NCBI RefSeq assembly: GCF_000009765.2
Contig: NC_003155.5
Location: 6,262,001 to 6,326,000, forward strand
From: Streptomyces avermitilis MA-4680 = NBRC 14893
Lineage (GTDB): Bacteria; Actinomycetota; Actinomycetes; Streptomycetales; Streptomycetaceae
Length of the DNA stretch: 64,000 nt
Direction of reading: 5' to 3'
Notes under the pieces: generated by a model
Seen by the model: only the letters and a program-made list of their open reading frames with translations
Told to the model about the DNA's origin: nothing
Databases searched by the model: none
Shown: positions 43,198-52,009 of the stretch, in pieces
Layout of the letters: the number at the start of each line of letters is the position of its first letter
How positions within the stretch are numbered: position 1 is the first letter of the stretch
Program-made: the position numbers and the translations under genes

Positions 43198-46100
43198 TCA
43201 TCCAGGAGTAATGGCCGAGTACGTCCACACGTCGGCTGGGAGCTCATGCTGAAGACGCCAGGTGATGGCCATCGGCTTGCTGCCGGTGTGCTCCACGTAC
43301 GTTGCCGGGCCTAGAAGCATCCATGGCTGAGACTTACCGATATCGGTGCTCTTGTAGCGGCGCATGAACAACAGGACGTGGCTGCCTTGTTGCTCGTGCT
43401 GTTGGTAGCGCAATCCCGTGCGGGAGTTCGCGGCGATCGCGTTCTGCGACTCCCAGTGGAAGAGCGTGGGGCTCAATGCGTAATCCTTGTAGCGAATGGT
43501 GGGAGAGAAGTCCTTCTCGTTCTTCTCCGAGGTGATCAACAGGGCGTCTGTCTTAATCTCCTCGACCCATTGGACTCCTTGCGCAAACGACCGAGGCATC
43601 TGGCCGCCGAAACGCGCAACACCAAGGGCGGCCAGGATCTCCGATCGGTTGTAAGAGCTGTGGACCTTCAGAGGGACGCTGCTGTGCGGACCCGACAGCG
43701 GGATCGGGAAGTGGTCGGACTGCTCCATGACGTACGACAGCACCTGTCGGAGCTCGTCGCGGAACACCCGCTGAGCGCGCAACGATTCAAGACCCTGCTG
43801 GAAGCTGGTGAAGCCTCCGGCGTTATCCCAGAGGTTGAAGAAGAGCATGGCGGCGTACGTCTGCTCGGTCGGAGTGAGCGACTCGTACGGGGGAGCGTCG
43901 TCCGCGAGTAGGCGAAGGTAGGCGCGGGCGCGGTCTGGGTCATCGACATGGAGAAACGAGTGGACGCGCTTGAGTAGCTCCGTCTCGCCAGACGGTGCTG
44001 CTGCATCAATCAGGCCTGCCCTGCGGAGAATCGTCGTCCAGGAGTTGTCGCTCTTGTAGAGCTCCTTGATCTCTCGGCGACTCTCGCGAAGGTAATCCGA
44101 TAGACGGGGCGTGCCGTAGTCCTTCACCTCCTTTACCAGCGTCTTGACAGTCGCGCCCAGCTGGGTGCGGATGTTGTCGAGGACGAGGTCCTTGGACTTG
44201 CCCTCCAAGATGATCTGGCAACCGGAGGGGAGCTGTGGAAAGTCGTGCTCGATGTGGTCGACGAGTCGATTGCGGGAGAGGTTCGTCAAGGCCCGGAACT
44301 GCTCCTCGAAGCGGAACTCCGCTCTGTGTTGGCCAATGAAGTCGAGGACGGTGAGCACAGGCTTCGACTCGGTGCGGCGGAGGCCCCGCCCCAGCTGCTG
44401 TAGGAAGACCGTGGCGCTGCCTGTGGGGCGCAGAAGCAGCAAGGTGTCGACGTCAGGTATGTCGAGACCTTCGTTGAACAGGTCGACGGAGAAGATGACT
44501 TGGAGCTTTCCGTTGCGCAGGTCGGACAGAGCCTGCGCCCGCACACCGGCGGGTGAGTCGCTGTCCAGTGCCGCTGCCTGGAAGCCGGCCTCCCGGAAGA
44601 AGTCAGCCATGAAGTGCGCGTGAGCCTTGTTCACGCAGAAGCCGAGGGCACGCATCGCCCCCGGGTTGGAGACCTTGTCCTGGATCTGCTTGACCACGAT
44701 GCGAGCGCGCGCATGGTTGCCCGTATAGAGGTTGCCAAGGTCGCGATCGGCGTACGCGCCCTGCTTCCATCCAATGCTTGTGAGGTCAGTTCCGTCCGGG
44801 ATGCCGAAGTAGTGGAAGGGGCACAGCAGGTCGTTCTCTAGGGCTTCCCACAGCCGCAGTTCGGCTGCGATGCGCCCTTCAAAGAACTCGTCCTGCACGT
44901 TGAGGCCGTCCATCCGCTCAGGGGTGGCAGTAAGGCCCAACAGTTGCTTCGGCTTGAAGTGCTTGATGACCCGCCGGTAGGTGGCCGCCGTAGCGTGGTG
45001 GAACTCGTCGATGACGATGATGTCGAAGTGATCGGGAGCGAGCTGCTCCAGCCGCTGGACGTTCAACGACTGGACGCTGGCGAACACATGCTGCCAGCGA
45101 CGAGGATCCTCGCCTGTGTAGAGCAGCTCTCCGAAGGACGCGTCGTCGAGCACCTCTTGGTACATGCGCAACGACTGATTGAGGATCTCCTTGCGGTGCG
45201 CCACGAAGAGCAGCCGCGGGGCGCCGCCGTCGTGTTTCTGGCACAGGGCCCGATAGTCCAGGGCCGCCATGACCGTCTTGCCGGTGCCAGTGGCCGCGAC
45301 CAAGAGGTTGTGGTTCCGGCCGCGGATTTCACGCTCGACACGCAACCGTTCGAGCATGTCGCGCTGGTGCGGAAACGGGCGTACCTCAAGGCCGGACAGG
45401 TTGATCCTCAGGTCCGCCGTGCTGCTGGTACCCCCTGCCTGCGACAGGGCTTGGTCGAGCCGCTCACCGTCGTCATCAGGGTTGTATGCCTCAAACGCAC
45501 TGTCATTCCAGTACGCATCGAAGGTCGCCTCGAACTTATTGAGTACGGCGGGAGTGGCGACCGACGACAGGCGTACGTTCCACTCCAGGCCATCGAGCAA
45601 TGCGGCCTTGGAAAGGTTGGAGCTGCCGACATACGCGGTGTCGAAGCCGCTGTTCCGCCGGAAGAGCCACGCCTTCGCATGCAGCCGCGTGGACCGGATT
45701 TCGTAGTTGACCTTTACCTCAGCACCGAAGTCACGCACCAGGCGGTCAAGGGCATGCCGATCGGTGGCGCCGATGTACGTGGTCGTGATGACACGGATGG
45801 GCACGCCACGTTCTTTGGCAGCGCGGAGCGAATCTTCCAGCACGCGCAGGCCGTACCACTTCACGAAGGCGCAGAGCAGGTCAATCCGGTCGGCCGTAGC
45901 CAGTTCAGCGCGCAACTCGCTTCCAAGACTGGGATCCTCCGGCGAGTTGGTGATCAGGGCAGTCTCGGAGAGCGGTGTCAGTGGTCGTACGGCGTAGACA
46001 CCAGGAGCTTCCTGCTCGGCCACAGCCAGGAGCTGGCGAGGTCCGTCAGCGATGAGCTCGACAGCGTCGCTGGTGTTGGGCCAGGGAGGGGCGGCCGTGT

Positions 46101-46353
46101 CGGCAGCGAGTGACGCCATGATCTGGTTGGCAAGGGCGACCCGTTGGTCGTGCGGCACTTGCTCAAGTCGTTGCGCTATGGCCTGGCTTAGGTGTCGAGC
46201 GATCACATGAGGAGAAGATTCCTCGCTGACATCGGCGTCGATGGTCTTCCAACCAGCCGCACTCAGCTGCTTCATCTGTACCTGCATGCGCTGGGTGATG
46301 AGCTCCTCGTACACCCCCGCGACAGGCTGCGACAGATTTCCCGCTTGACTCAC
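43198..46353 (-). CDS. PLD-helicase-DUF3427 protein (putative defence helicase/nuclease)
   Basis: 1051 aa. PLD-like phosphodiesterase domain about 140-290 (H225-x-K227 in STRLHAKAWLF and GSSNLSKAAL). Superfamily 2 helicase follows: Walker A ATGTGKT (354-360), DEFH (449-452), TATP (475-478), motif VI QQLGRGLRR (652-660). The C-terminal 350 residues fit DUF3427. GTG 46353 is chosen for the AGGGGGG site upstream. Likely a nucleic-acid translocase with a nuclease-like head; divergent from an SRA-HNH endonuclease, which suggests DNA restriction or phage defence (inference). Confidence 0.88.
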   Translation of the reverse strand: MSQAGNLSQPVAGVYEELITQRMQVQMKQLSAAGWKTIDADVSEESSPHVIARHLSQAIAQRLEQVPHDQRVALANQIMASLAADTAAPPWPNTSDAVELIADGPRQLLAVAEQEAPGVYAVRPLTPLSETALITNSPEDPSLGSELRAELATADRIDLLCAFVKWYGLRVLEDSLRAAKERGVPIRVITTTYIGATDRHALDRLVRDFGAEVKVNYEIRSTRLHAKAWLFRRNSGFDTAYVGSSNLSKAALLDGLEWNVRLSSVATPAVLNKFEATFDAYWNDSAFEAYNPDDDGERLDQALSQAGGTSSTADLRINLSGLEVRPFPHQRDMLERLRVEREIRGRNHNLLVAATGTGKTVMAALDYRALCQKHDGGAPRLLFVAHRKEILNQSLRMYQEVLDDASFGELLYTGEDPRRWQHVFASVQSLNVQRLEQLAPDHFDIIVIDEFHHATAATYRRVIKHFKPKQLLGLTATPERMDGLNVQDEFFEGRIAAELRLWEALENDLLCPFHYFGIPDGTDLTSIGWKQGAYADRDLGNLYTGNHARARIVVKQIQDKVSNPGAMRALGFCVNKAHAHFMADFFREAGFQAAALDSDSPAGVRAQALSDLRNGKLQVIFSVDLFNEGLDIPDVDTLLLLRPTGSATVFLQQLGRGLRRTESKPVLTVLDFIGQHRAEFRFEEQFRALTNLSRNRLVDHIEHDFPQLPSGCQIILEGKSKDLVLDNIRTQLGATVKTLVKEVKDYGTPRLSDYLRESRREIKELYKSDNSWTTILRRAGLIDAAAPSGETELLKRVHSFLHVDDPDRARAYLRLLADDAPPYESLTPTEQTYAAMLFFNLWDNAGGFTSFQQGLESLRAQRVFRDELRQVLSYVMEQSDHFPIPLSGPHSSVPLKVHSSYNRSEILAALGVARFGGQMPRSFAQGVQWVEEIKTDALLITSEKNEKDFSPTIRYKDYALSPTLFHWESQNAIAANSRTGLRYQQHEQQGSHVLLFMRRYKSTDIGKSQPWMLLGPATYVEHTGSKPMAITWRLQHELPADVWTYSAITPG

Positions 46354-46524
46354 GCTGGCCCCCCTGATTGCTGATGCGGCTATGACCAGTTGTAACAGGG
46401 GCCACTGACACACGGGTGTCGATCCAACGTCATTACGACGCAAGTCGGTCGGAAGTAGGTAGAGAACCGGTCTGCTCTGGACCAATGAGTGACATGAGTG
46501 ATCGATCCGCTCCAGTATGGCTGA

Positions 46525-47583
46525 GTGGGAGAGCGAAGAATCGGTCACATAGAAGGCATCGCCCCGGCGGCGGAGTTTCACAGGCGGAAGCAGGTGAAGC
46601 GAAACAATCTGCATCGAGACACCATGAGAGGCATCTCGTGGCTCGCCGATGAGGATGGCAGCGATGTCGCCGACGCCATCGTCCTGCACGGGGGCTACGA
46701 CGACGACAAGGACGACTGGTCTTGGGTGCGGTACACGGGAGCGTCGCCCGACAAGGAAAAGTACAAGGATGGGGGCGTTCCGAAGCTCCGCTGTAGCCAA
46801 TCTTGGACGTATCAAGACAATGCTGCACTTAAGCGGAGCTATGAGCGCCGACACCCCATTCGTGTTATTCGTGGCTGGAAAGGGGATTCGCGATACTCCC
46901 CGATCGATTGCTATCGATATGACGGATTGTACGAGATTACGGAAATTCGTACGGCGCTATCGAAGTGGCCGGCGCCGGATGGCACGCCCATCGAGATATG
47001 TCAGTTTGATCTGAGGCGGCTCCCTGATGAGCTTCAAGACCCGACCTCGGTGGAGCAACAGATCGCCGACTTGTTGGACGAGCAGGAAGAGCTGGACCTG
47101 CCGCAAGAGCAACTGGAAGCGGCTGAAGGCGAGTCCGAGGAGGAATCGGAGGAAGAGTCCTCACAAGGGGAGAAGTTCCCCAAGACACGTGCTGCGCGGA
47201 TCCAGCGACTGGTGCGTGACGCTGCGGTGTCAAGGAACGTCAAGGACCTCTATGGCGGGGAGTGCCAGGCGTGCGGTCTGCGATTGGTGGGTCCGGACGG
47301 GCGGCCGTATAGCGAGGGCGCTCATATCCGACCCCTTGGCAAGCCGCACTGTGGCCCTGACGTGGAGCCCAACGTCCTCTGCCTCTGCCCCAACTGCCAT
47401 GTGCGCCTTGATATCGGGGCCATCATCATCGAAGACGACTGGTCGATCATCGTGCGTGCCGGGGAGCTCGGCGGAAACGTTCTGTCAAAGCTCAAGAGGA
47501 AGAAAGAGCACCACGTCCACTTGGACTACGTCCGCTATCACCGCGAGTGGTGGCTGGAGAAGGGTGACCCCAGCCAGGAGTAG
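46525..47583 (+). CDS. SRA (YDG) domain HNH endonuclease, modification-dependent type
   Basis: 352 aa. N-terminal SRA/YDG domain, residues about 5-165: RIGHIEGIAPAAEFHRR, then ADAIVLHGGYDDDKDDW, RYTG and the signature YRYDGLYEI (130-138). An acidic linker (about 185-215) leads to a zinc-type HNH domain (C247-x2-C250, H267 in EGAHIRPL, N283, C288-x2-C291-H292). SRA domains flip out modified cytosines; SRA-HNH enzymes such as ScoMcrA cut modified DNA. The in-frame TGA just before GTG 46525 fixes the start, which has no Shine-Dalgarno. Confidence 0.9.
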   Translation: MGERRIGHIEGIAPAAEFHRRKQVKRNNLHRDTMRGISWLADEDGSDVADAIVLHGGYDDDKDDWSWVRYTGASPDKEKYKDGGVPKLRCSQSWTYQDNAALKRSYERRHPIRVIRGWKGDSRYSPIDCYRYDGLYEITEIRTALSKWPAPDGTPIEICQFDLRRLPDELQDPTSVEQQIADLLDEQEELDLPQEQLEAAEGESEEESEEESSQGEKFPKTRAARIQRLVRDAAVSRNVKDLYGGECQACGLRLVGPDGRPYSEGAHIRPLGKPHCGPDVEPNVLCLCPNCHVRLDIGAIIIEDDWSIIVRAGELGGNVLSKLKRKKEHHVHLDYVRYHREWWLEKGDPSQE

Positions 47584-47630
47584 GGCTGGGGTCGCGGCCG
47601 GCTGAGGGGCACGGGGTCGGAGCGGGTTCT

Positions 47631-48644
47631 CTACTCCGCCCCGTGACACTCCCCATAAACCCGCCCAGACCCACACCAACACTCACCCGTCCGCTGCGGC
47701 GGCCAAGCCACTGCCAGTCCGCGCGCCGCCAGTGTCGTCGCGTACTGCGGTAGGAGTGAGCCGTCTGCCGGGGACGAGGCCTCCGAGGCCGCGAACGCCT
47801 CGTACGACGGGACCGTGCCCGTGACGATGCCCAGGTTCGGGGTGCCGGAGGCGGACAGTTCCCTCAGGGACGCTTCTATCGTCGCGAGGTGCTGCTCGTG
47901 GGACGGGTACTCGGCGGACAGGGACGGGAACGCCGCCAGCAGTTCCGTGAGTTCCTGGGCCGGCCAGTGCAGGACGGCCACCGGGAACGGGCGGGAGAGG
48001 GCCTCCCGGTACACGCCCAGTTCCGCTCGGAGGCGGCTGATCTCCGCCTCCAGTTCCGCCGGGTTGTTCGAGCCCAGGGACCAGATCCGCTTCGGGTCGT
48101 GGAGTTCGTCCAGGGAGACCGAGGACGAGTTGAGCGTGTCCGCCCGGGTGTCCCACTCGTCGTGCGGTGCGCCCAGCATGCGGCGGACCCGGTGGCGGCC
48201 GAAGAGGAGGGGGAGGGTCGAGTACGGGGGTTCCGGTACGTCCGTCAGCAGGAGGGTCACCCCCTGCGTGAACGTTTCTTGCGCCGCCTCCAGCTCGTCG
48301 TGCTGCTCCAGCGCCTCGGCCACGATCACCCACGGGGCCGGGTCCCGCGGGGACGCGGCGCGGATTCCGTCGATGATCGCTCGCGCCTCGGCCTCGTGGC
48401 CGTACTCCCACAGGTTCGACGCCTTCAGGGCTCGTACCAGGTGGGGGTTCTCCAGGGGTGTGGAAGAGGAGAGCAGGCTGTCGTACAGCGACGTGGCGCG
48501 TGGGCGGTGGCCGGCCAGTTCCAGATGGGCCGCGGCCTGCAACAGCAGGTGTTCCGCGTCCTCGGGATACAGGCCGGCGGTCCGCTCCAGGCGTGCCGCT
48601 TCGGCGTGGTGGTCGACGTTCTCGGCAGGCGTGTCGGGGCGCAT
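47631..48644 (-). CDS. TPR-like protein with C-terminal SEC-C zinc motif
   Basis: 337 aa. N-terminal two-thirds is helical and TPR-like (HHAEAARLERTAGLYPEDAEHLLLQAAAHLELAGHRP). The C-terminus GECWCGSGRVYGECHG is a SEC-C-type zinc-binding motif. Such proteins are cytoplasmic; function unknown. ATG 48644 has a TACGGT -10 box 7 nt upstream and no Shine-Dalgarno. Confidence 0.82.
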   Translation of the reverse strand: MRPDTPAENVDHHAEAARLERTAGLYPEDAEHLLLQAAAHLELAGHRPRATSLYDSLLSSSTPLENPHLVRALKASNLWEYGHEAEARAIIDGIRAASPRDPAPWVIVAEALEQHDELEAAQETFTQGVTLLLTDVPEPPYSTLPLLFGRHRVRRMLGAPHDEWDTRADTLNSSSVSLDELHDPKRIWSLGSNNPAELEAEISRLRAELGVYREALSRPFPVAVLHWPAQELTELLAAFPSLSAEYPSHEQHLATIEASLRELSASGTPNLGIVTGTVPSYEAFAASEASSPADGSLLPQYATTLAARGLAVAWPPQRTGECWCGSGRVYGECHGAE

Positions 48645-48651
48645 GGTTGAC

Positions 48652-48657
48652 ACCGTA
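48652..48657 (-). promoter_or_regulatory. -10 box (TACGGT) of the SEC-C gene
   Basis: Seven nt before ATG 48644; leaderless start likely. Confidence 0.55.
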
Positions 48658-48746
48658 CTGCCGTCGGCCCGGGAAGAAGAGAGAAGTGCAGGCCAGTGGG
48701 GCCACGGGGGCACGCCTTCACACCGGCTCCGGCGGGGCCAGGGAGC

Positions 48747-48860
48747 GCACCGTCACTCGTGCCGGGCGGGCTCACGGGTCGCACCGTCACTCCGGAGCGG
48801 CGTGACCGTGGGTCGTACCGTCACTCCGGGCCGGCGGGGCCACCGGTCATACCGTCACTC
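48747..48860. repeat. 34-bp tandem repeats at the 3' end of the GH30 gene
   Basis: Units at 48747-48780, 48781-48814 and 48815-48848, plus a partial unit that is the last GH30 codons. Each starts G(C/T)ACCGTCACTC. The array begins on the GH30 stop (48847-48849). Confidence 0.85.
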
Positions 48861-50322
48861 CGTCCACCTCCAGCGTCTGCACCGCGCCCGCCGCGAACGG
48901 CACGCTCAGTGACTTTCCGCTCAGGTAGGTGTCCGAGTGCGCGGCGTAGAGGTCGCCACCGCCGCCCGTGACCGTGTTCCAGCGGCGGACCAGGCCGCCC
49001 GTGCCGCCCGTCACCGTGCTGAAGCGGGAGAGGTCGAAGGTCAGGGTCTGGGCCGACGTCGAGGTGTTCACGGCCACGATCACCAGGCGTCTGGCCGTCG
49101 CGTCGTACGCCGCCGCCGCGTAGCCGACCCCCGTGTCGACGATCGTCATCCCGGCGCGGATGTGGCGGCTGAACTGGGCCATCACGTAGTACTTCGTCTG
49201 CACCGCGCCCGGCTGGAGCGTGCTCGCGTCGTACGCGATCATCGCCCAGCCGGAGCTGGGGTCCATCACCTGCCAGTAGACCCAGGCCGTCGGGTGCAGC
49301 CAGCGGAAGTCCAGGCACAGGTTGCTCGCCAGGGTCAGGCCGGTCCCGTCGCTGTCGCCCGTCTCCGAGTTCCACAGGGCCTTGCCCGCCGTCGTCACCA
49401 CGTCCGTGTACAGGAGGTCGCGGCGGCCGCCCGAGCCCTGGTAACCGTGCACGTTGACCCGGTTGACCAGCGCCTTCGTCGACGAGCCGAACGAACCCCA
49501 GGTCGTGCGGGCCAGGTCGTAGCTCGTCTCGTCCGATGCCGAGATCTTCGTACCCGTCAGGCCCCGCCTGTCCAACTCGCTGCGCAGATACGGGAGTACG
49601 GCCGCCTGGACCGACGCGTCCATGTGGCAGCCCTCCTGGGTGCCGGTCGCCGTCCACCAACTGGAGGAGGGTTCGTTGAAGGGGTCGACCGTCGCGAAGT
49701 TCACGCCCCAGTTCGACTTCGCGTACAGGGCCACGGCGGCCAGGTGCGAGGCGTGCTGGCGGTAGTTCCAGGACTGGAGGTTGTTGCCGCCGCCGGACGC
49801 GCCCGACGGGTTGTGGTTCAGGCACATCCACCACATCGGGGAGTTCGCGAACAGTTCGGTGGTCGCGCCCCGCGCCGTCGCCTTGACCAGCATGGTGCGT
49901 TGCGCCGCGTCCGCCGTCCACTTCCAGGCCGAGGACGTCGGGTCCTCGTTGTTCCAGTCCTGCCAGTAGCCCTCGATCTGCTTGAAGGCCGGGATGTTGG
50001 CGGAGGCGACCATGCTTTCGCCGCTCACGCTGTTCCAGCTGCACGCGCCCAGGTTGTAGCGGGCGATGTTCAGGCCGAGGCCCGGGAGCGTCCTGCCGTT
50101 GTACGTGACCGACTTGGTGGTGAAGAAGAGGTCGGCGAAGTCGTCCCGCGCCCCGAAGACGTTCGCCCACCACGCCAGCGACGTGCCCCAGCCCTCCCAC
50201 TTCCCGTACGTCGTCGAGGGGTTGACGGCGATCGTCGCGTCGGCCCGTGCGGTGCCTGTCGCCAGTGCGCTGCCGAGGAACGTACCGCCGGCCGCGGCCA
50301 GCAGTGTCCTGCGTCGGATCAT
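48847..50322 (-). CDS. Secreted glycoside hydrolase, GH30-like endo-beta-1,6-galactanase type
   Basis: 491 aa. Twin-arginine-like signal (MIRRRTLLAAAGGTFLGSAL then ARA), then KWEGWGTSLAWWANVFG, LGLNIARYNLGAC, VDPFNEPSSSWW with the acid/base Glu, and LWNSETGD with the nucleophile Glu: the endo-beta-1,6-galactanase pattern of GH30. Likely degrades arabinogalactan side chains outside the cell. ATG 50322 follows GAGAGGT. Tandem repeats flank it on both sides. Confidence 0.88.
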   Translation of the reverse strand: MIRRRTLLAAAGGTFLGSALATGTARADATIAVNPSTTYGKWEGWGTSLAWWANVFGARDDFADLFFTTKSVTYNGRTLPGLGLNIARYNLGACSWNSVSGESMVASANIPAFKQIEGYWQDWNNEDPTSSAWKWTADAAQRTMLVKATARGATTELFANSPMWWMCLNHNPSGASGGGNNLQSWNYRQHASHLAAVALYAKSNWGVNFATVDPFNEPSSSWWTATGTQEGCHMDASVQAAVLPYLRSELDRRGLTGTKISASDETSYDLARTTWGSFGSSTKALVNRVNVHGYQGSGGRRDLLYTDVVTTAGKALWNSETGDSDGTGLTLASNLCLDFRWLHPTAWVYWQVMDPSSGWAMIAYDASTLQPGAVQTKYYVMAQFSRHIRAGMTIVDTGVGYAAAAYDATARRLVIVAVNTSTSAQTLTFDLSRFSTVTGGTGGLVRRWNTVTGGGGDLYAAHSDTYLSGKSLSVPFAAGAVQTLEVDGVTV

Positions 50323-50330
50323 GACCTCTC

Positions 50331-50396
50331 CGTCCTGAATCCGTCCTGAATCCGTGCTGGGTCCGTGCTGGGTCCGTGCTGAGTCCGTCCTGAATC
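50331..50396. repeat. 11-bp tandem repeats in the GH30 leader
   Basis: Six 11-bp units alternating CGTCCTGAATC and CGTGCTGGGTC types, starting 8 bp upstream of the GH30 start codon. Confidence 0.85.
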
Positions 50397-50600
50397 CCGT
50401 GAGATCGAAGCCTGGATTCGTCGTGGGCATGACGAAGCATCGGGTGTGCCGGGTGAGGTTGTCGAGGGTTGTGACAGCCCTTTCCCTAACCTGTGTATGA
50501 AGAGCCCGTCGACGAAGACATGGGGGGTGCGGAGGCGTACGGGGCTGGTGACTTGAAGGGGCAGCCCTTATCGTGCGGGCCCGGTGAAGGAGGCGTACGC

Positions 50601-51419
50601 ATGCGGGCTCCCGGTGTGCCGGTGGTGCAGCAGCGCACTCGGCGGCGACGTGACCTCCGCCGGCGCACGCTCTGGACCGGCGGGGAACTCCTCGTCACCG
50701 TAGGGGTCGTCCTCCTGCTCCTCGTCGTCCACCAGTTGTGGTGGACCAACCGGCAGGCCCAGCGGGACGCCGAGCGCGGGGTGCGGGCGCTGGAGCGGGA
50801 GTGGGGCAGTCCGTCGGCACCGGAGTCCGCGAGCACGGCGGCGGCGGACGGCGACAGGTCCGGGCGCGACGGGGGCGACGGGGGCGACGGGTCCGCGAGC
50901 GCCGGCCCGTCCCGGGACGGAAACGCGGCCCACGCGACCCCGGCCCCCCAGCCCCGTCCCTCCCAGGCGTACGCCGTCCTCACCATCCCCCGCCTCTCCC
51001 TCCGGGTCCCCGTCGCCGAAGGCATCGGCAAGGCGAGCGTGCTCAACCACGGGTACGTCGGCCACTACCCGAAGACGGCGCAGCCGGGCCGGGCCGGGAA
51101 CTTCGCCCTCGCCGGGCACCGCAACACCCACGGCGAGCCCTTCCGGTATCTCAACCGGCTCCGCCGCGGTGACACCGTCGAGGTGGAGACCAGGACGGCC
51201 ACCTACACGTACGTCGTCGACCGGACCCTCCCGCAGACCTCGGCGAGCGACGGGGGCGTCATCGCGCGGGTGCCCCGCAGCACCGTCCGGCCCGCGTACG
51301 GCTACCGCAGCCCCGGCTACTACCTCACGCTCACCACCTGTACCCCCGAGTTCACCTCCCGCTACCGCCTGGTGGTGTGGGGCAAGCTCGCCTCCATGCG
51401 TCCTCGGGCTCCTCGCTAA
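50601..51419 (+). CDS. Class E sortase
   Basis: 272 aa. N-terminal membrane helix (about 26-47), disordered Gly/Asp/Ser linker, then the sortase beta barrel: AGHRNTHGEPF (His), TLTTCTPEF (Cys247) and SRYRLVVWGKL (Arg254). Class E sortases anchor LAxTG proteins to peptidoglycan in Streptomyces; an LAxTG protein is encoded at 57028-58206. ATG 50601 is selected for GAAGGAGGCG; a GTG at 50493 is in frame but lacks support. Confidence 0.92.
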   Translation: MRAPGVPVVQQRTRRRRDLRRRTLWTGGELLVTVGVVLLLLVVHQLWWTNRQAQRDAERGVRALEREWGSPSAPESASTAAADGDRSGRDGGDGGDGSASAGPSRDGNAAHATPAPQPRPSQAYAVLTIPRLSLRVPVAEGIGKASVLNHGYVGHYPKTAQPGRAGNFALAGHRNTHGEPFRYLNRLRRGDTVEVETRTATYTYVVDRTLPQTSASDGGVIARVPRSTVRPAYGYRSPGYYLTLTTCTPEFTSRYRLVVWGKLASMRPRAPR

Positions 51420-51612
51420 GTCCCGCTCGTGAACCGGCTGGACCCCGTCGTCCTCGGGCTCCCGAAGCCCCGCCACGCTGAACGCCGCTGCCGCCGGCGC
51501 CGACAGCGCCGGCGGAGACGACGACCGGGTGGAGCGGATCCTCTGCCGCGGATCCTGTATAAACGGCAGGGAGCCTCAAAAGGATGTGCGAGCAGGAGGG
51601 GAGGGGCAGTTC

Positions 51613-51921
51613 ATGATCCGGACCTGGGTCGCCATGCGCCCCGCCGCCGTGCTGCTCGTGCTCCTCCTCGAGCTGGCCGTCCTCGACGCCGGCAGTCTCT
51701 CCGCCGCCGTCGCCTTCGCCGCGACCGCCGCGGCCGGCTCCGCGCTCGCCGCCTGCGCGCTGATCGCCGCGCGCTGCGCGCCCGCCGTCCCGCGTACGCG
51801 CGTACGGACGGCCATCCGCGACCGCGAGCAGCGCACGGCGTTCCTGCCCCAACGCGATCCCGACGCATCGGGGCGTACGCGCCCCCGAGCGCCCGGACAC
51901 GCCCTCCTGACGGCCGCGTAG
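51613..51921 (+). CDS. DUF6412 family small membrane protein
   Basis: 102 aa, two hydrophobic helices (RPAAVLLVLLLELAVLDAG, AVAFAATAAAGSALAACALIAA) and a basic tail VRTAIRDREQRTAFLPQRDPDASGRTRPRAPG that looks strongly conserved in Streptomyces. Lies directly upstream of a yidC paralogue, a linkage seen repeatedly, so it may assist membrane insertion (inference). GGAGGGGAGGGG precedes the ATG. Confidence 0.82.
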   Translation: MIRTWVAMRPAAVLLVLLLELAVLDAGSLSAAVAFAATAAAGSALAACALIAARCAPAVPRTRVRTAIRDREQRTAFLPQRDPDASGRTRPRAPGHALLTAA

Positions 51922-52009
51922 GGATCCCCTGAATCTCCGGTGACCCCGCGCGGGTCGTCATGCCGCCATGCGTATCCCCGGCACGACGAGGCCCCCGGAG
52001 GGCTCACCC

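Noticed and set aside
43198..46353. Assignment of the PLD-helicase to a named defence system
   Set aside because: A helicase plus PLD domain recalls several systems, but the DUF3427 architecture and the SRA-HNH neighbour do not match any set of genes I can name with confidence.
48747..48860. Possible CRISPR array
   Set aside because: Units are contiguous 34-bp tandem copies without unique spacers, no cas genes nearby, and the last unit is the 3' end of the GH30 gene.
50493..50600. Longer class E sortase starting at GTG 50493
   Set aside because: The strong GAAGGAGG site and the typical start of the membrane segment favour ATG 50601.
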